Below are positions 43,690-55,037 of a stretch of DNA of 64,000 nt, in pieces. Below the pieces are notes generated by a model, which was given only the letters and a program-made list of their open reading frames with translations, was not told where the DNA came from and did not search any database. The stretch comes from Ciona savignyi (taxonomy: Eukaryota > Chordata > Ascidiacea > Phlebobranchia > Cionidae). The stretch lies in assembly GCA_000149265.1 (NCBI GenBank), contig CH003213.1, positions 633,194 to 697,193 on the forward strand, in the 5' to 3' direction. The translations under genes and the position numbers were made by a program. The first letter of the stretch is position 1. Every line of letters starts with the position of its first letter.

Positions 43690-43916
43690 AAATACATTAT
43701 TAATGAAACATGGATAGTAAGTTTGGATTTGTGACTCGGAAACCTATTAGTTTCTGCTTACAGAAACAAAGGTTATACACACAGTATCAGATATACCAAG
43801 TGCAAAGTGTTAGGTAAACAGGAAACCCGATCGTTGCTATGCAGTAGCATATACTGACCGAATAAAATTGTTTATTTTTAAATAGTGGTGGTTAGCGCAT
43901 GTTTTACACTTTCTAG
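43690..43916 (-). repeat. Worn inverted outer module closing the block
   Basis: AAATAGTGGTGGTTAGCGCA..TTTCTAG is the reverse of the opening module at 39566, so the 39566-43916 block has inverted ends. Confidence 0.55.
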
Positions 43917-45453
43917 TTTTTAACAGGGGGTTTGAATCATTGGGATGGGTTAGCAGCTATAACAAGTACGGGAATGATCCCAGTCGTTTTTAACCATGTT
44001 TTTAATCCACTAACATGACTAGCCGGTTGACTCGGTTAAAAAAATCAAAAGGGTAATGAAGCAATAAAATATATTTTATTGCGTGTTTCCTAGTTTATTC
44101 CCGTTAATTTCGTATTTTTACTCGGGGCGGTTTATTATCTCCCCAAATATGCGCTAATTTCAATTATTAATAAATGCAAATGTAAGCCCTTTTTTAAAAC
44201 AGCAAAACATACATTTAAATTATATTGCTAATAATCTACACTTTAATGACATCGATAATCGATTAGGTTAACTATATAATTATAGATAGACCCTTTCATG
44301 GTAATTGCGAACATTTTAATGTGATTTATATTTATCGCTTTAAAACACGTTTAAATTCAAATGGATATATTTCGTGAAACATAGTTAAATTTGGTTCTTT
44401 AAATTCAAAGAATTAAACTTTAATTGAGCAATAAAAGGTCACCAATTATTTCCGCTTTGTATATGAACGCCACATGCATAGCTTTTGATAAACAACATTG
44501 ACAAAATCAGTAATATTTAGATGTTTACCCTAAGTGAGTCATTACTACGCCGTATAGTTTATAAACAAAGGCGTTTAGTGGAAACTATTTTGTAAAAGTA
44601 AGTTTTGATGGGTCATTAAACCGAGTATAGCCTAGGGCCAGTAAAAGTTTACACGTTGCAAGTAGCTATTTGCAACACACTGCAATGTAATTGAGTAAAG
44701 ACAGCTTGTACAAATCAGAGCTCGATACAGATGATTTTATTGTGTGTCAACTTAATTGTGAATATTTCGAGCTATTCGGTACGTGTTAACGATCAAAATA
44801 GCATCATCAATTGTTGATCGTTTGAAGTTCTGTCGCCTATCTTAGTCATGTGACTATTGCAGCATTAGCAGATTCATTAATGGTTAACCTTTTCACGACT
44901 GGACGCATTTAGACAAAAGCGATAGTGCATGTTAACCAGCAATACCGCAAGGTTTCGCTTGAACAAATATTTACAACCTAGTCCGTGGTATAATTGGAAA
45001 GAATAATAAAGTCGCGTAGAGTTCAGGCGTTTTGTATATGAAGTGAATTAATTTGCACTGGTATTTAAACGCTCAAGAATGTAATCGCAACACTGACTTA
45101 CATGTTATGTGAAGCGTGGTACGAGGATCTTTTCAGCGAAAACTCTTCGCTCACTGCAAGTGATTTGTATTATATCAACAGCATTGTTCTAGCTTTATAC
45201 ATTCTTTTATAAGAAAGCATAGCAGAGGCGTCTAGTTTCATTAAAATTTTATTATTGCAACCGTATTAAGACGTATAGTCTATGTCAAGCTATATATATT
45301 GCCTTGGCTATTTTAAATAAATTAATGTATAAAGTTAGACATATAGTCTTAGTCAGCGAATATTTATTTTTCTTTTAAAATCTCCTATAAAATGACGGTT
45401 GTTGATATTGCTACCAATTTGTTTACTTCAGATATTACAAACATTAATACAGT
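43917..45453. other. Intergenic region
   Basis: AT-rich; no gene or repeat recognised in about 1.5 kb. Confidence 0.5.
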
Positions 45454-45813
45454 ATGCCACACCTGCATATTCGGAGTCGTGAGAGCAGATATATTGTTTG
45501 TATCACCAAAGGATACGAAGAAATCGTGACGTGCAACGTTTTCGACGCAATCGAGTCATTTCACGATAACATAAACATTTCGAAACAAGCATCTGGGTCT
45601 TCTAAGTGCTCAATGTTTCAGATAAAAAGCCCGCCCGTCTCGGTGGACTATGGCTGTGGTTACATCGCATATAAAACCCAGTCTTTATCATATGATGTCT
45701 TGCATGTCGTCCTGCTGGACGAACTGGCTAAGTGCGGTTGGAAACTTTTAGAAAAGTCAACAACGGAAGACGATGAAAGAACGTGGTTATTTGGATTGAC
45801 AAAGCCTCTCTAA
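45454..45813 (+). CDS. Small protein of unknown function (119 residues)
   Basis: Single-exon reading frame starting MPHLHIRSRESRYIVC and ending TWLFGLTKPL. An acceptor-like TTTACTTCAG ends 23 bases before the ATG, fitting a 5' leader exon or trans-splicing. Mixed alpha/beta composition, no signal peptide and no membrane segment. The last third, with LLDELAKCGWKLLEK and a Trp, weakly recalls the C-terminal half of the GTP cyclohydrolase I feedback regulator (human VLDKLERRGFRVL..VWCLHK), and the MP-L-I-S start is also similar; this is a hint, not an assignment. Could also be an unrelated small fold. Codon composition is GC-richer than its surroundings, which supports a real gene. Confidence 0.6.
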   Translation: MPHLHIRSRESRYIVCITKGYEEIVTCNVFDAIESFHDNINISKQASGSSKCSMFQIKSPPVSVDYGCGYIAYKTQSLSYDVLHVVLLDELAKCGWKLLEKSTTEDDERTWLFGLTKPL

Positions 45814-46597
45814 TAATTCAATTAAATCACCATATTCCGTTAAGTGTTTTTTTTCTTGCTTATATTCTATGCACGTAAACGTTATATTTTCGCGTTGGAT
45901 GTGCTCAGTTACGTACAACGTTTTTCAACTAAACTGGGGGTGAGTTTGATCGCAAAAGAAAACAAACTATGCACCCAAGCAAAAAAATATAAAAAGTTTT
46001 CTTGTCTTATAAAAAATTACTTATAATCTAATAATACCATAGAATTAAATGGAAAATATAAAGTTGTGTTTATAAGTAATGGTACCAATATGTGTTGGTG
46101 AAATTTTAAAATCGGTTTTAGTGACTTGAATTCCCCAAAACTGAATAAAACACCTATCTACGTTTGGTTACGCTTTAGTGATTATCAAGAACAACAATCG
46201 GTCACCACAGCTTTTCACCATTTCAGCTGTTTCTTGTCTTGTCTGGTTTAGATTATAGCAATACTGAAACTTTAATTCTGTGTATAAAGTTGGATTCGAT
46301 TTTAAGGGCTTGGGAAGCACTTAATACCACAGCAGCGTAATATGTGGAATTACAAAACGCGCTACAATACACAAGTTTTATTTAAGTTGGAATGAAACTA
46401 TTTGTAACGCACGATCATCGCAAAGCAGCATGTTCTAAACATAACTAATTGCTTCCGCCATCGTTACGCAAAAAAATAATTATTTTTTCTTACGTACTTT
46501 TTAATTTTCTAAAATGCATATAACTAAATTCTGAAGTAATTTATATTAAACATACTGAATAAGCTCTAAACCAAGATGTAATTGGGGCTCGAATAGG

Positions 46598-46775
46598 ATT
46601 TGTTTTATCCCCTTGATAAGTAAAACGGAGGAGACGTTCGCACACAGGCAATCGTCAGATTACCTTGCACTTGAGTACTAAGTGTTTTGTGGATGAAGTG
46701 TTTTGTGGATGTTTGAGACGATCCTTTAGTTTCAGTAGCTCATTAATCCACTGGGTGGAGGCGATGACCGTTAAC
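46598..46775 (-). mobile_element. Composite SINE, worn copy
   Basis: Minus-strand order: TTATCCCCTTGATAAG, CACACAGGCAATCGTCAGAT, then ATTAATCCACTGGGTGGAGG and GACCGTTAAC. Confidence 0.55.
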
Positions 46776-47524
46776 TACCAACCTACCAGTGCCAACTTAT
46801 ACGCTGGAACACACGCATTGAGCCACCAAGGTATTTGGTCGAATAACGGACATGCTTTATTGATATTCCGACTATTTAAACTACAATCCAAGCTGAAAAA
46901 ACAATGGTTGAAATCGAAAAGAATCGGTTTGTCAGAAACAATTTGGGTCGCTCAATGGACGTAACTGGATGGGACATTTTTTGCTTCTCAATATGGATCG
47001 TTAATATGACTCATCACTAGTTTTAGTGGTGTTGAAATTTTAGGATTTCCCGATAAAGGATTAAAGATGGGTATAGGGCACAAGCATCTTTTTTGTTAGT
47101 ATATAAATTCTCTATCTTTTTATTTTGGTTTTGAGTGTCAAATTCTTTAGTTTTGAGTGTTAAATTCTATAGCGATTTAAGTTTCTTTTAAATGCCTAGC
47201 TGTTTCATTCGTATGTGATAATAAGAGCATTCGTAATTCGTAGGTATGTTGTGTATATGTATATTAAATATATGTCATTTAGGAATTTTTCAAAAATTCG
47301 GTTTTAAGGCAAACTGTCAACATGTCACATTACGGAAATGTTGACCTAATTGGACAACCATTTTTACAAAAGAAATAGCTAACGGCAATACTTGCATTGC
47401 ATGAGAAAAATACATAATGCATTTCCTTCAAATTCAATGGGAGCAAAATTATGGTTTAAAACATAATCATTGTTTTAGACAAAAAAAGCAATGTGGTGAT
47501 CAGGGCATATATATTTTGCGAGGA

Positions 47525-47780
47525 ATATGTTGCACTGCACTAGATGCTATTTAAAAACGCTTTATTAAGTTACATTTGATTTTTCAATTAAAATATGCGT
47601 GAGCTTATGCCGAAATGACTCAAGTCTACTGTTGTAAACACATATTTGAGTAAGCGTTGTAAACACAGATTTGAGTAAGTTTATGTTGCTAATTGGATCC
47701 AAAAAGTCGTAATTATAACATGATCATTGATATGATGTATTTGAAAACAAAACTGTTTTTATTGCTAGATGGAGCCAGGA
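47525..47780 (+). repeat. Local ~230-bp module, copy 1 of 4
   Basis: GTTGCACTGCACTAGATGCT, GTGAGCTTATGCCGAAATGA, CTCAAGTCTACTGTTGTAAA, then AACATGATCATTGATATGAT. Related stretches lie at 48460, 60030 and 60590; two precede each kynureninase gene. Confidence 0.6.
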
Positions 47781-47821
47781 AGCGGTACGATCACAATTCA
47801 GAGTTGCTTATCAAAAACTCT

Positions 47822-47915
47822 TACGGTCGTGTGGCCGATCGGTTAACGCGACCGATACATATACCGACTTTTATACAAAACAAAACTTGACTCGATAAAA
47901 AAAATAAAAAAAATA
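47822..47915 (+). mobile_element. tRNA-Leu/Ser-like SINE, internally deleted
   Basis: TACGGTCGTGTGGCCGATCG, GTTAACGCGACCGATACATA, then directly AAAACTTGACTCG and an A-rich tail; the B-box part is missing. Confidence 0.7.
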
Positions 47916-48459
47916 ACCAAAAACTGGATAACCATGTTGTCGGAATGAAGTATTCATATTGGTATACAAATATAATATCAATGAAAACAAAAAAATATGC
48001 TAAGAAGGCCCATCATAATAATTATGGACCCCCATTCTTTATACTTTGTATAATTATCAATAGTGGTTACCTTAAAACACTTATTTGTAAAAAATGACAG
48101 TTGGTCAAAATACCACATGTCAACTGTCAACTTATTGCACATATTGCAGCGTTGTGCGTGAAAGAGGCTTTGCTGGTTTGTGTTAAAACTTGTGATTTAC
48201 TGGGCTCGATCAACTATTGTTAAAGTAACTTGTTCAAAGAAACCAGTTGCAATATCACCGAACATAGAGTAATTGTAAGGTGATCCTCTTATCGATTGTC
48301 AACGAAGTGTTATTAAAACCACAATTCACTGCTTTAATTATGCAAGTGTAACGTGAACATGTTTATACGTACTTCCTGCTGTATCGTGTATATGTTACAA
48401 ATATACACATAATAACTGTTAGAGTCAACAATACAAGATCTCATATCAACAAGTTAAAA

Positions 48460-48690
48460 TAGTAGGGTGCGAGGGAAAGGTTGACTCCACTAGGTGTTAC
48501 TAAAAAAGTTTATAATCAATTTAAATTTATTTTGCGTTTGTAGCAGTTTGAGCGTGAGCTGATACCAAAATAACTTAAGTCGGCTGCTGTAAACACATAT
48601 TTAAGTAACGACCGTTATTTGTTGATGGTTGGAAACGGTGGTCATAACATAACCATAAATATGATGTTTATGCATGCGATTTTTTGAAAA
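48460..48690 (+). repeat. Local ~230-bp module, copy 2 of 4
   Basis: CTAGGTGTTACTAAAAAAGT, GAGCTGATACCAAAATAACT, GCTGCTGTAAACACATATTT. Closest to 60590-60795. Confidence 0.6.
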
Positions 48691-48914
48691 ATCTTACTAT
48701 TTTAAGGATCTTTAAGTCCAGGATCTTTTAGTAATAAGATCTTGCACCTTATCTTTAAATGTGGTGAATTTTGTGTTCGGCTATATACCACCAACACCAT
48801 AGATTGCATATATGAATCATTGCTTTATTGGTACTTTTCATCGCCTGTAAAACAATTTATCCCCCATATATGGAAATCCAATTCAGGCTATTTAAGTGGG
48901 TAGAAGGGGTGGGA

Positions 48915-49142
48915 TATTCATGTTTATCCCCGCGAGTGGGAAAACCAAGGAGTGTTAACACACGGGCAATCGTCAGATCACATCGCGCCCAAAGTCGGGT
49001 TGCAAGGAGCTATTGCAGTGTAGAGTGTATATGATAGGTCTACACACGTTCATATATATTGGTAGAACCTATTAATCCGCTGGGTTCAGACAATGTCCGT
49101 TAAGTGCCTTGCCCAAGGACACAACCGACTAGCTAGCGACCA
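48915..49142 (-). mobile_element. Composite SINE, minus strand
   Basis: TTCATGTTTATCCCCGCGAG, GTGTTAACACACGGGCAATC, CATCGCGCCC, AACCTATTAATCCGCTGGGT, CTTGCCCAAGGACACAACCG and ACTAGCTAGCGACCA: the reverse of the 13556 copy. Confidence 0.75.
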
Positions 49143-49963
49143 TTTTACTTAATTTTCGCAATGTTAAATAATGGAAAGTAGGAGTTAGAGTCATTTGTCA
49201 GTTAATTCATAACATTTCTTTGTTTGTTTTAAGTAAGTTTATGATATTGTTTAATTCGGCAAAGGAAAGCGCAAAGGGCGGTGTTTAGGTCAAAAGTGCG
49301 CACGGTAACATATGTGTCACTAGCACAGTTTAGTTTAATTAAAATTATTTTTGCTGCATTTCATGTAAGGTGCTTGCAGCAGTCTACAGCAATTCGTGAA
49401 CAAAAATACACGAGCGGTTGTCAAAATTGTCTGCTGTTTTTGAAAAGACGACTGATTAAGCGTCTTCGGATGTTGCGAGTTGGCACGTAAAGTTCCTCAT
49501 CCTATCACGTTCATTTGTATGATAGGTATAAATATGGCTTCAGGGTGCGGTTGCTTTGTAGCGCAGAGTATTGTTTTATTAGGGTTATTTAATATGTTTA
49601 TACGGGTAATCGAAAGCTCAATGCAGTTTATTTAAGGCATATATATTATATACCCAACATTGGGAAGCTTATTCTAAAAACTAATTAGTGCTCCTTAAAA
49701 AAACGCGAATGTTACTGTTAAATTTAACACTAGATATAAAGAAATAAAACATCTGCAAAAATGTATAAAGTATGTGGCAAGCAAGTCATATTGCTAACGT
49801 ACAAACAATTACAACGGATCTTGCGCCTGAAAATATCGAAAACGCGTAAATATTTATTGAGAGTACATCGTGTCATTGTTAGTAATAATAAATTGCATCA
49901 TAGGGTATATTCCACCAAAGTTCTCTTTCTTAATCAACTAGTTTGGATTGTTTAAAACCCAAA

Positions 49964-52900
49964 ATGATTGAAAATTGGGAATATGGTAAACAAACGCCGG
50001 AGCAAGTTTTGAAGTGTTTGGCCCACAAGAGATTCCTAAAAGTGGACGACCGTAGTTTTTGCCAATTTATGGACGAAAATGACGAGCTTGGGTTTTTGAG
50101 AGATTACTATATTACCCCGGAAGTCGCACTTAACGTAGGTAAGGAAAACTGCTTGATACGTATAGGTTTATTCCCACAGCCCTAATGTGCCCCAAGGTTT
50201 GTGTTAGTAGTAATGGTATCTATACGGGCTGGGTAAATAATAATGTGTTTAATGATATGCTAAATATGGGTTGATTGTAGGGCAATATTTATCGAGTCAT
50301 ATACAATTAGAATGTTTTTTTGAGCTGCATAAAAAAACCAATTGTTTTTGCTGTTTCCAACTCGTGGTATGCTTGCTCCGTTCTTCCCCTTTACGGCATG
50401 ACATGTAAAAGTCTCCCTGATTAGTGTGCTTGAAACTGATTCTGTCAAGTCTGGTCTCCGCTTTCGGGGCCACGCCTTCTTTTAAATCCGCCTCCTTTCA
50501 GTACTGCTCCCTTTTTTCTTTACATCATTTGACTATTATAATATTGTTTGCAAATTACTACTTATAACTATTGCAAAATAAAAAATAAACTAAACTAATC
50601 CGGTGCTGTTCATTATTCGACCTCTCAATCGTGCCCTAACTCTAATTATAATTTGTTTTCATGAAGACGAGATGGGCAATAAATTCTATCTGGATTTTGT
50701 TGCTCAAACTCTAAGTTGGCAACCAAAACGATCAAAAGAGCTTGTTGTAGAGGTGAGTCCAACTTAATCGTACTAATCTCGGGTGGAGCGCAGAAGTTAA
50801 CACCGTTTGTCACAAATTGCATTTTTCCCATTCGAAACAATCAAAGCTTCATTAAGAAAGTTTAACCTGATTGGATAACCCGTTCTACTCAATGACCCTG
50901 GCGACCGGACATGGAAAAAACAGAGTGAAATAAAAATTTGTTTCTACGTTCGTTTGTAAGGCCTTTTATGGAGACTATAATCTGATTAAAGTATGTTATA
51001 GATGGCGTACAACCGACTAAATTGATCCCTATGCGCGGCCGGATATGACGTGTGGTAGCCGCTGAGTCACAACGGTGGTGATTCCCCAATGGGGTATTTA
51101 TATTTTTATAATATAATATACAGAGAGTATCTACAAATACCCGATTAGAAAGTATGACCTTTTGCAATGCAATGATCCACTAGGAAAACATATTTATCAG
51201 GCACGTCATGTATCCATATTTGGTTACCATAATGTATTAGTCGTTAACTAGCGGACTCGTGTTGCTGACCCAAACATTTCCGTTTAGCTATTGTTAACAT
51301 ATTTTATAGGTGCTGGACGATTGGGCAAAAAACAGCATCCTAACCTACACACAGGCTAGCATAAACGTGTTCAATGATGACAAGTTTGCGGAAAAAATTA
51401 GCCATTTGGTTGGCGCTTATCCAGAAGAGGTTGGTTTTAATTCATTTTTTTGATAACAAGTTTTGAATTATTTGCAAATCACGTTTGTTCACTTTAATTA
51501 CTTGTTTAATCGATTTAAAATCTTGTCCTGAACAATATTATTCCAAAATATATCACCACAAAGAAAATAAGATGGATAGTCAAAGTCATGTTTTATTTTT
51601 CTGCAGTAAGGACTTCTAATATCTAGTTTAGCATTAAGCGATGCAATCGCTTGCCTCATGCATGTCGTGCTTAAAGAACTTTTTCGTATCCAGGTTGCCA
51701 TTATGAATACCTTGACTGTGAACTTGAACTTCCTTCTGGTATCCTTCTACATGCCAACTCCATCAAGATATAAGATTATCGTTGAGCAGGATTCCTTTTC
51801 AACTGTTACCCTGGCTTTAAAATCACAAATGGCCCAACGTGGATACGACCCAGAATCTATTGTTTTGCTCAAACCACGTGAGGTATACATAAAATTTTAT
51901 AAATCTTAATCTAAATCTCAAATTACCCAAATCTAAATGTGTTGACAGCGACCCAAATCTAAAAAGTGTATTTTTTATTATAACTTAGATGATGTTTAAG
52001 AGCAAGTACCCATTTACCACACATAAATGGACCCACGCTGGTATTGTAACCAATTTTACGACTCTTTATGACCATTCTTTAAGTCACAATCCATACTCCG
52101 GGAACCGCTTTTTAATTCTCAGTTGCCATAGTTTTCCCTTTTTGAAAATAGATAATTTGAATTTTGTTATATTTTTTCTTAAGACAAACGCATTCTAAGG
52201 CAATAATATTTAATTAAATACAGTTTCGTGTAGGTGAATTAAGGGGGGAATGATCTAACATAGCATGTGTTTGACATTACCTTGATTAATTACCTATATT
52301 ATAAACGAGCAGAACATAAAAGCAATAGAGCTTGTCAAATGTGTACAATTGCCTACATGGCTCACCACCACTTAATTTTACATTTTCCAGGGTGGGAATG
52401 AAATACAACTTTATACGGAAGACATATTAGAAGTGATTGAAAGGGAAGGCGATTCGACTGCAGTAATCATGCTTTCAGGTGTTCAGTATCTAACCGGACA
52501 AACATTGGATATGAAGACCATAACAAAGGCTGCCCATGCTAAAGGATGTATGGTAAGATTTTACACAAAAATGATGGTTATGGTTGGCCATCGATGTCAT
52601 AATTCAGTAAAATCACCTTTCAACTCGCCAATAGTGTCACAATTGGTCTTTTACGCCATCATGCGGCAAAATTAAGAACGCGTAATTGTGACACTGATGG
52701 CCAACAACGGTCGATGTTTTTGTCAGCAAGTAAAAGGCGCGCTGGTAATTTATAAACGCGTTCTCAATTTGTAAACGCGTTGACAATTTTGCCGCAAGAT
52801 GGCGTAAATAGTCGAATTATGACACCCTAGGCCAGGCGAAAGGTTACCAGCGCGCTGCTATATTGAGTGCGTGCACTTAAATTATCAGCGCGCTGATTTT

Positions 52901-55037
52901 ACAAAATTATGACATTGATGGCCAACCATAGATGGTGACCATGTAATAGGTGACATAATGTTTAAACCTTGTCAGTCTATCCAAATTGTCAACCGGGTAG
53001 AATATAAGTGGAAATGTCCCAGTGCTTTTTCATGTACCTATACTTTATAAGGCACCCACGATTACCATTCGACCAGCTGAAGGATAGAATAAGATTCATG
53101 TTTATCTCCGTGAATGATAAAACGCAAGGGGTGTTAACACACAGGTAATCGTCAAATTACCACGCGCTCACCGTCGGGTTACCGCAGCTATTTCAGTGTG
53201 TTGTGTATGATTGAGACATTCCTTCAATTTGGTAAAACCCATTATTTCGCTGGTTTCAAGCAATGTCCGTTAAGTACCTTCACCAAAAGGACTCAACCAA
53301 TTAGCTAGCGACCAGTTTTTAATCTGCAAACACGCTATTCGGTCGTACAAAACCCACTAGTGGGCCAATAAAAAGAGATGATAATCCAAATCGCTATAGT
53401 ATAAAAACAAATTGTGCAATGCTGTTTGTTTCAGATTGGATTCGATCTAGCCCATGGTATTGGATGCATTGAGATCCACCTTCATGATTGGGATGTCGAC
53501 TTTGCGGTTTGGAATGGATATAAGTACTTGAGTTGTGGTCCAGGGTGCATGGGCGGAGCTTTTATGCATGAAAAACACAAGAACAATGGCTTTCCTAAGT
53601 TTCTCGGTTAGTTTTGTTATCCTACTTTTATGTTTATCCCCATGAAATTAAATTGTTGGACATTTTATTACGGGAAATACCCAAAACCATCGGATATCTG
53701 GAGTAATTAATGTGTGTTGAATATAATGATCCTGCTGTTGTTTTTTGCAACCCCAAACCAATAGCTGTGTTTTGGCGAAGAACACAAATGACTAGCTGGT
53801 TTCGATACCACCAATTTCGGTTAATAGATCGATGCGCTATGATTAAAGTAACTGGATGACAATATTGTCGCATTCCCCCAACACATGTAAAGAGGCAATT
53901 TGAATGTAGGTTGGTGGAGTCACAAGGTTGAGTCGCGAATGGATTTCTCTCCCGACATTGATTTAACCCCGGGAATAAACGGATATCGAAATTCTGCTCC
54001 TTCGACATTGAGTATGGCATGTATTGCCGCAAGCTTGGAAATCTACGAGAAAACCACCACCAAAGCTCTAAGAACCAGAAGCATTCTTCTCATGGGGTAA
54101 TGCTTGAAAAAAATGTCAGATATTTGTATCGTTTTATGTTATTGTCAGCAGTGAAATTTATTCAAGGCGTAAATCTAAATATTCAGTGATGCGCAACTCA
54201 CTAAATTTTCTGCTGGTTATTAATTGGAATGTGGTATCTTATTTCTGAATGGATGTATTGAATTGGATTATCATGGTTGTGATATAAAAGGCATACATTT
54301 TAATCTTTATAAGAGGAAATGTCTTTATTTTCTTTTTATAAAAATGGTTTATTTAGCTATGAATAAATTTCAAAATCGGTTTATCTAAAGTCTAACATTT
54401 AATTAGTTTCTGCTTGCAAAAATATGATATATATATTATCTGTGATTTTAAATAGTTAATAAGAGAACAAAACATATCTGCTTGTAGAAACATATTTTAC
54501 AAATAGTGGTGGTTATCATGGGGTCGACACTTGCTATTTGACACTTTATTTCGGTGATAAAAACTGATATTTTGCAAAGTTGTATCCTCCATTGTGGGTT
54601 CTCGTTCATAAGCTTTCTTTAATGCAGTTACCTTGAATATCTTATGAAGCCGGTGGTCGCTGAACATCGCTTGGTAGTTGCTACCCCAGCAAACTTTGCT
54701 GAGCGAGCTTCCCAGTACACATTACGTGTGCTACATCACGACCTTGACACGGTAAGTCAGTCTAAACGAAAGTTGTTCGTTGTGTGTTTTATTTGGTCGA
54801 TCTGAAAGGCAATTAAATTTCATTACCACGCTGCTGGTATTTATAGAAATGACAAAAAGATACTTACATGCAAACTAAACATTCTAGATTAAAGAGGAGC
54901 TCGCAAATCGCCATGTGCACGTCGCTTTCCATGAGAATTATATGAGAATTGCCCTAAATCCCACCTACATTCGATTTGCGGAAGTGCATCGAGTTGTCCA
55001 AATGATCAAAGAAGTACTCGTCATCAGCCGTAATTAG
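49964..55037 (+). CDS. Kynureninase-like protein, copy 1 (complete)
   Basis: PLP-dependent enzyme family that normally cleaves (3-hydroxy)kynurenine to (3-hydroxy)anthranilate and alanine. Nine exons: 49964-50138, 50667-50752, 51310-51429, 51694-51882, 52391-52552, 53435-53606, 53910-54096, 54628-54751, 54888-55037; 1365 bases, 454 residues (human 465). Kept: TLTVNL (133-138), GFDLAH with Asp248 and His251, GYKYL with PLP Lys274, GWW at 302-304. Changed relative to recalled family residues: the GNSLG loop reads AQTLS (71-75), human His102 aligns with Tyr100, the FPSD Asp with Val165, and the SN of 'RISNPP' reads SA (Ala331). It may therefore have a changed substrate or activity. Intron 5 carries a MITE and two SINEs. 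A tandem relative starts at 61717. Confidence 0.9.
52579..52930. mobile_element. MITE with nested palindromes
   Basis: 352 bases in kynureninase intron 5. Terminal inverted repeats TATGGTTGGCCATCGATGTC at 52579 and its near-reverse ending at 52930; flanked by GATGGT at 52573-52578 and 52931-52936, a likely 6-bp target duplication. Inside are further inverted pairs: TTTTACGCCATCATGCGGCA with a mate near 52795, and GGCGCGCTGGTAA with a mate near 52845. No coding capacity. Confidence 0.8.
53085..53325 (-). mobile_element. Composite SINE, minus strand
   Basis: TTCATGTTTATCTCCGTGAA, GTGTTAACACACAGGTAATC, ACGCGCTCACCGTCGGGTTA, CAATGTCCGTTAAGTACCTT and AATTAGCTAGCGACCAGTTT. In kynureninase intron 5. 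Confidence 0.75.
53625..53870 (-). mobile_element. Very worn composite SINE
   Basis: Only ends are recognisable: TTTATGTTTATCCCCATGAA near 53628 and AACACAAATGACTAGCTGGT near 53780. In kynureninase intron 6. Confidence 0.3.
54395..54535 (-). repeat. Worn outer module of the repeat-array family
   Basis: TTTTACAAATAGTGGTGGTT followed by GTCGACACTTGC, with TAGTTTCTGCTTGCA at the left: reverse of the module at 39566. In kynureninase intron 7. Confidence 0.5.

Larger units (their letters stand above)
45814..49963. other. Intergenic region upstream of kynureninase copy 1
   Basis: No gene supported. It holds two minus-strand composite SINEs, a shortened tRNA-like SINE, and from about 47.5 kb sequence homologous to 60.0-61.7 kb upstream of the second kynureninase. 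Confidence 0.55.
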
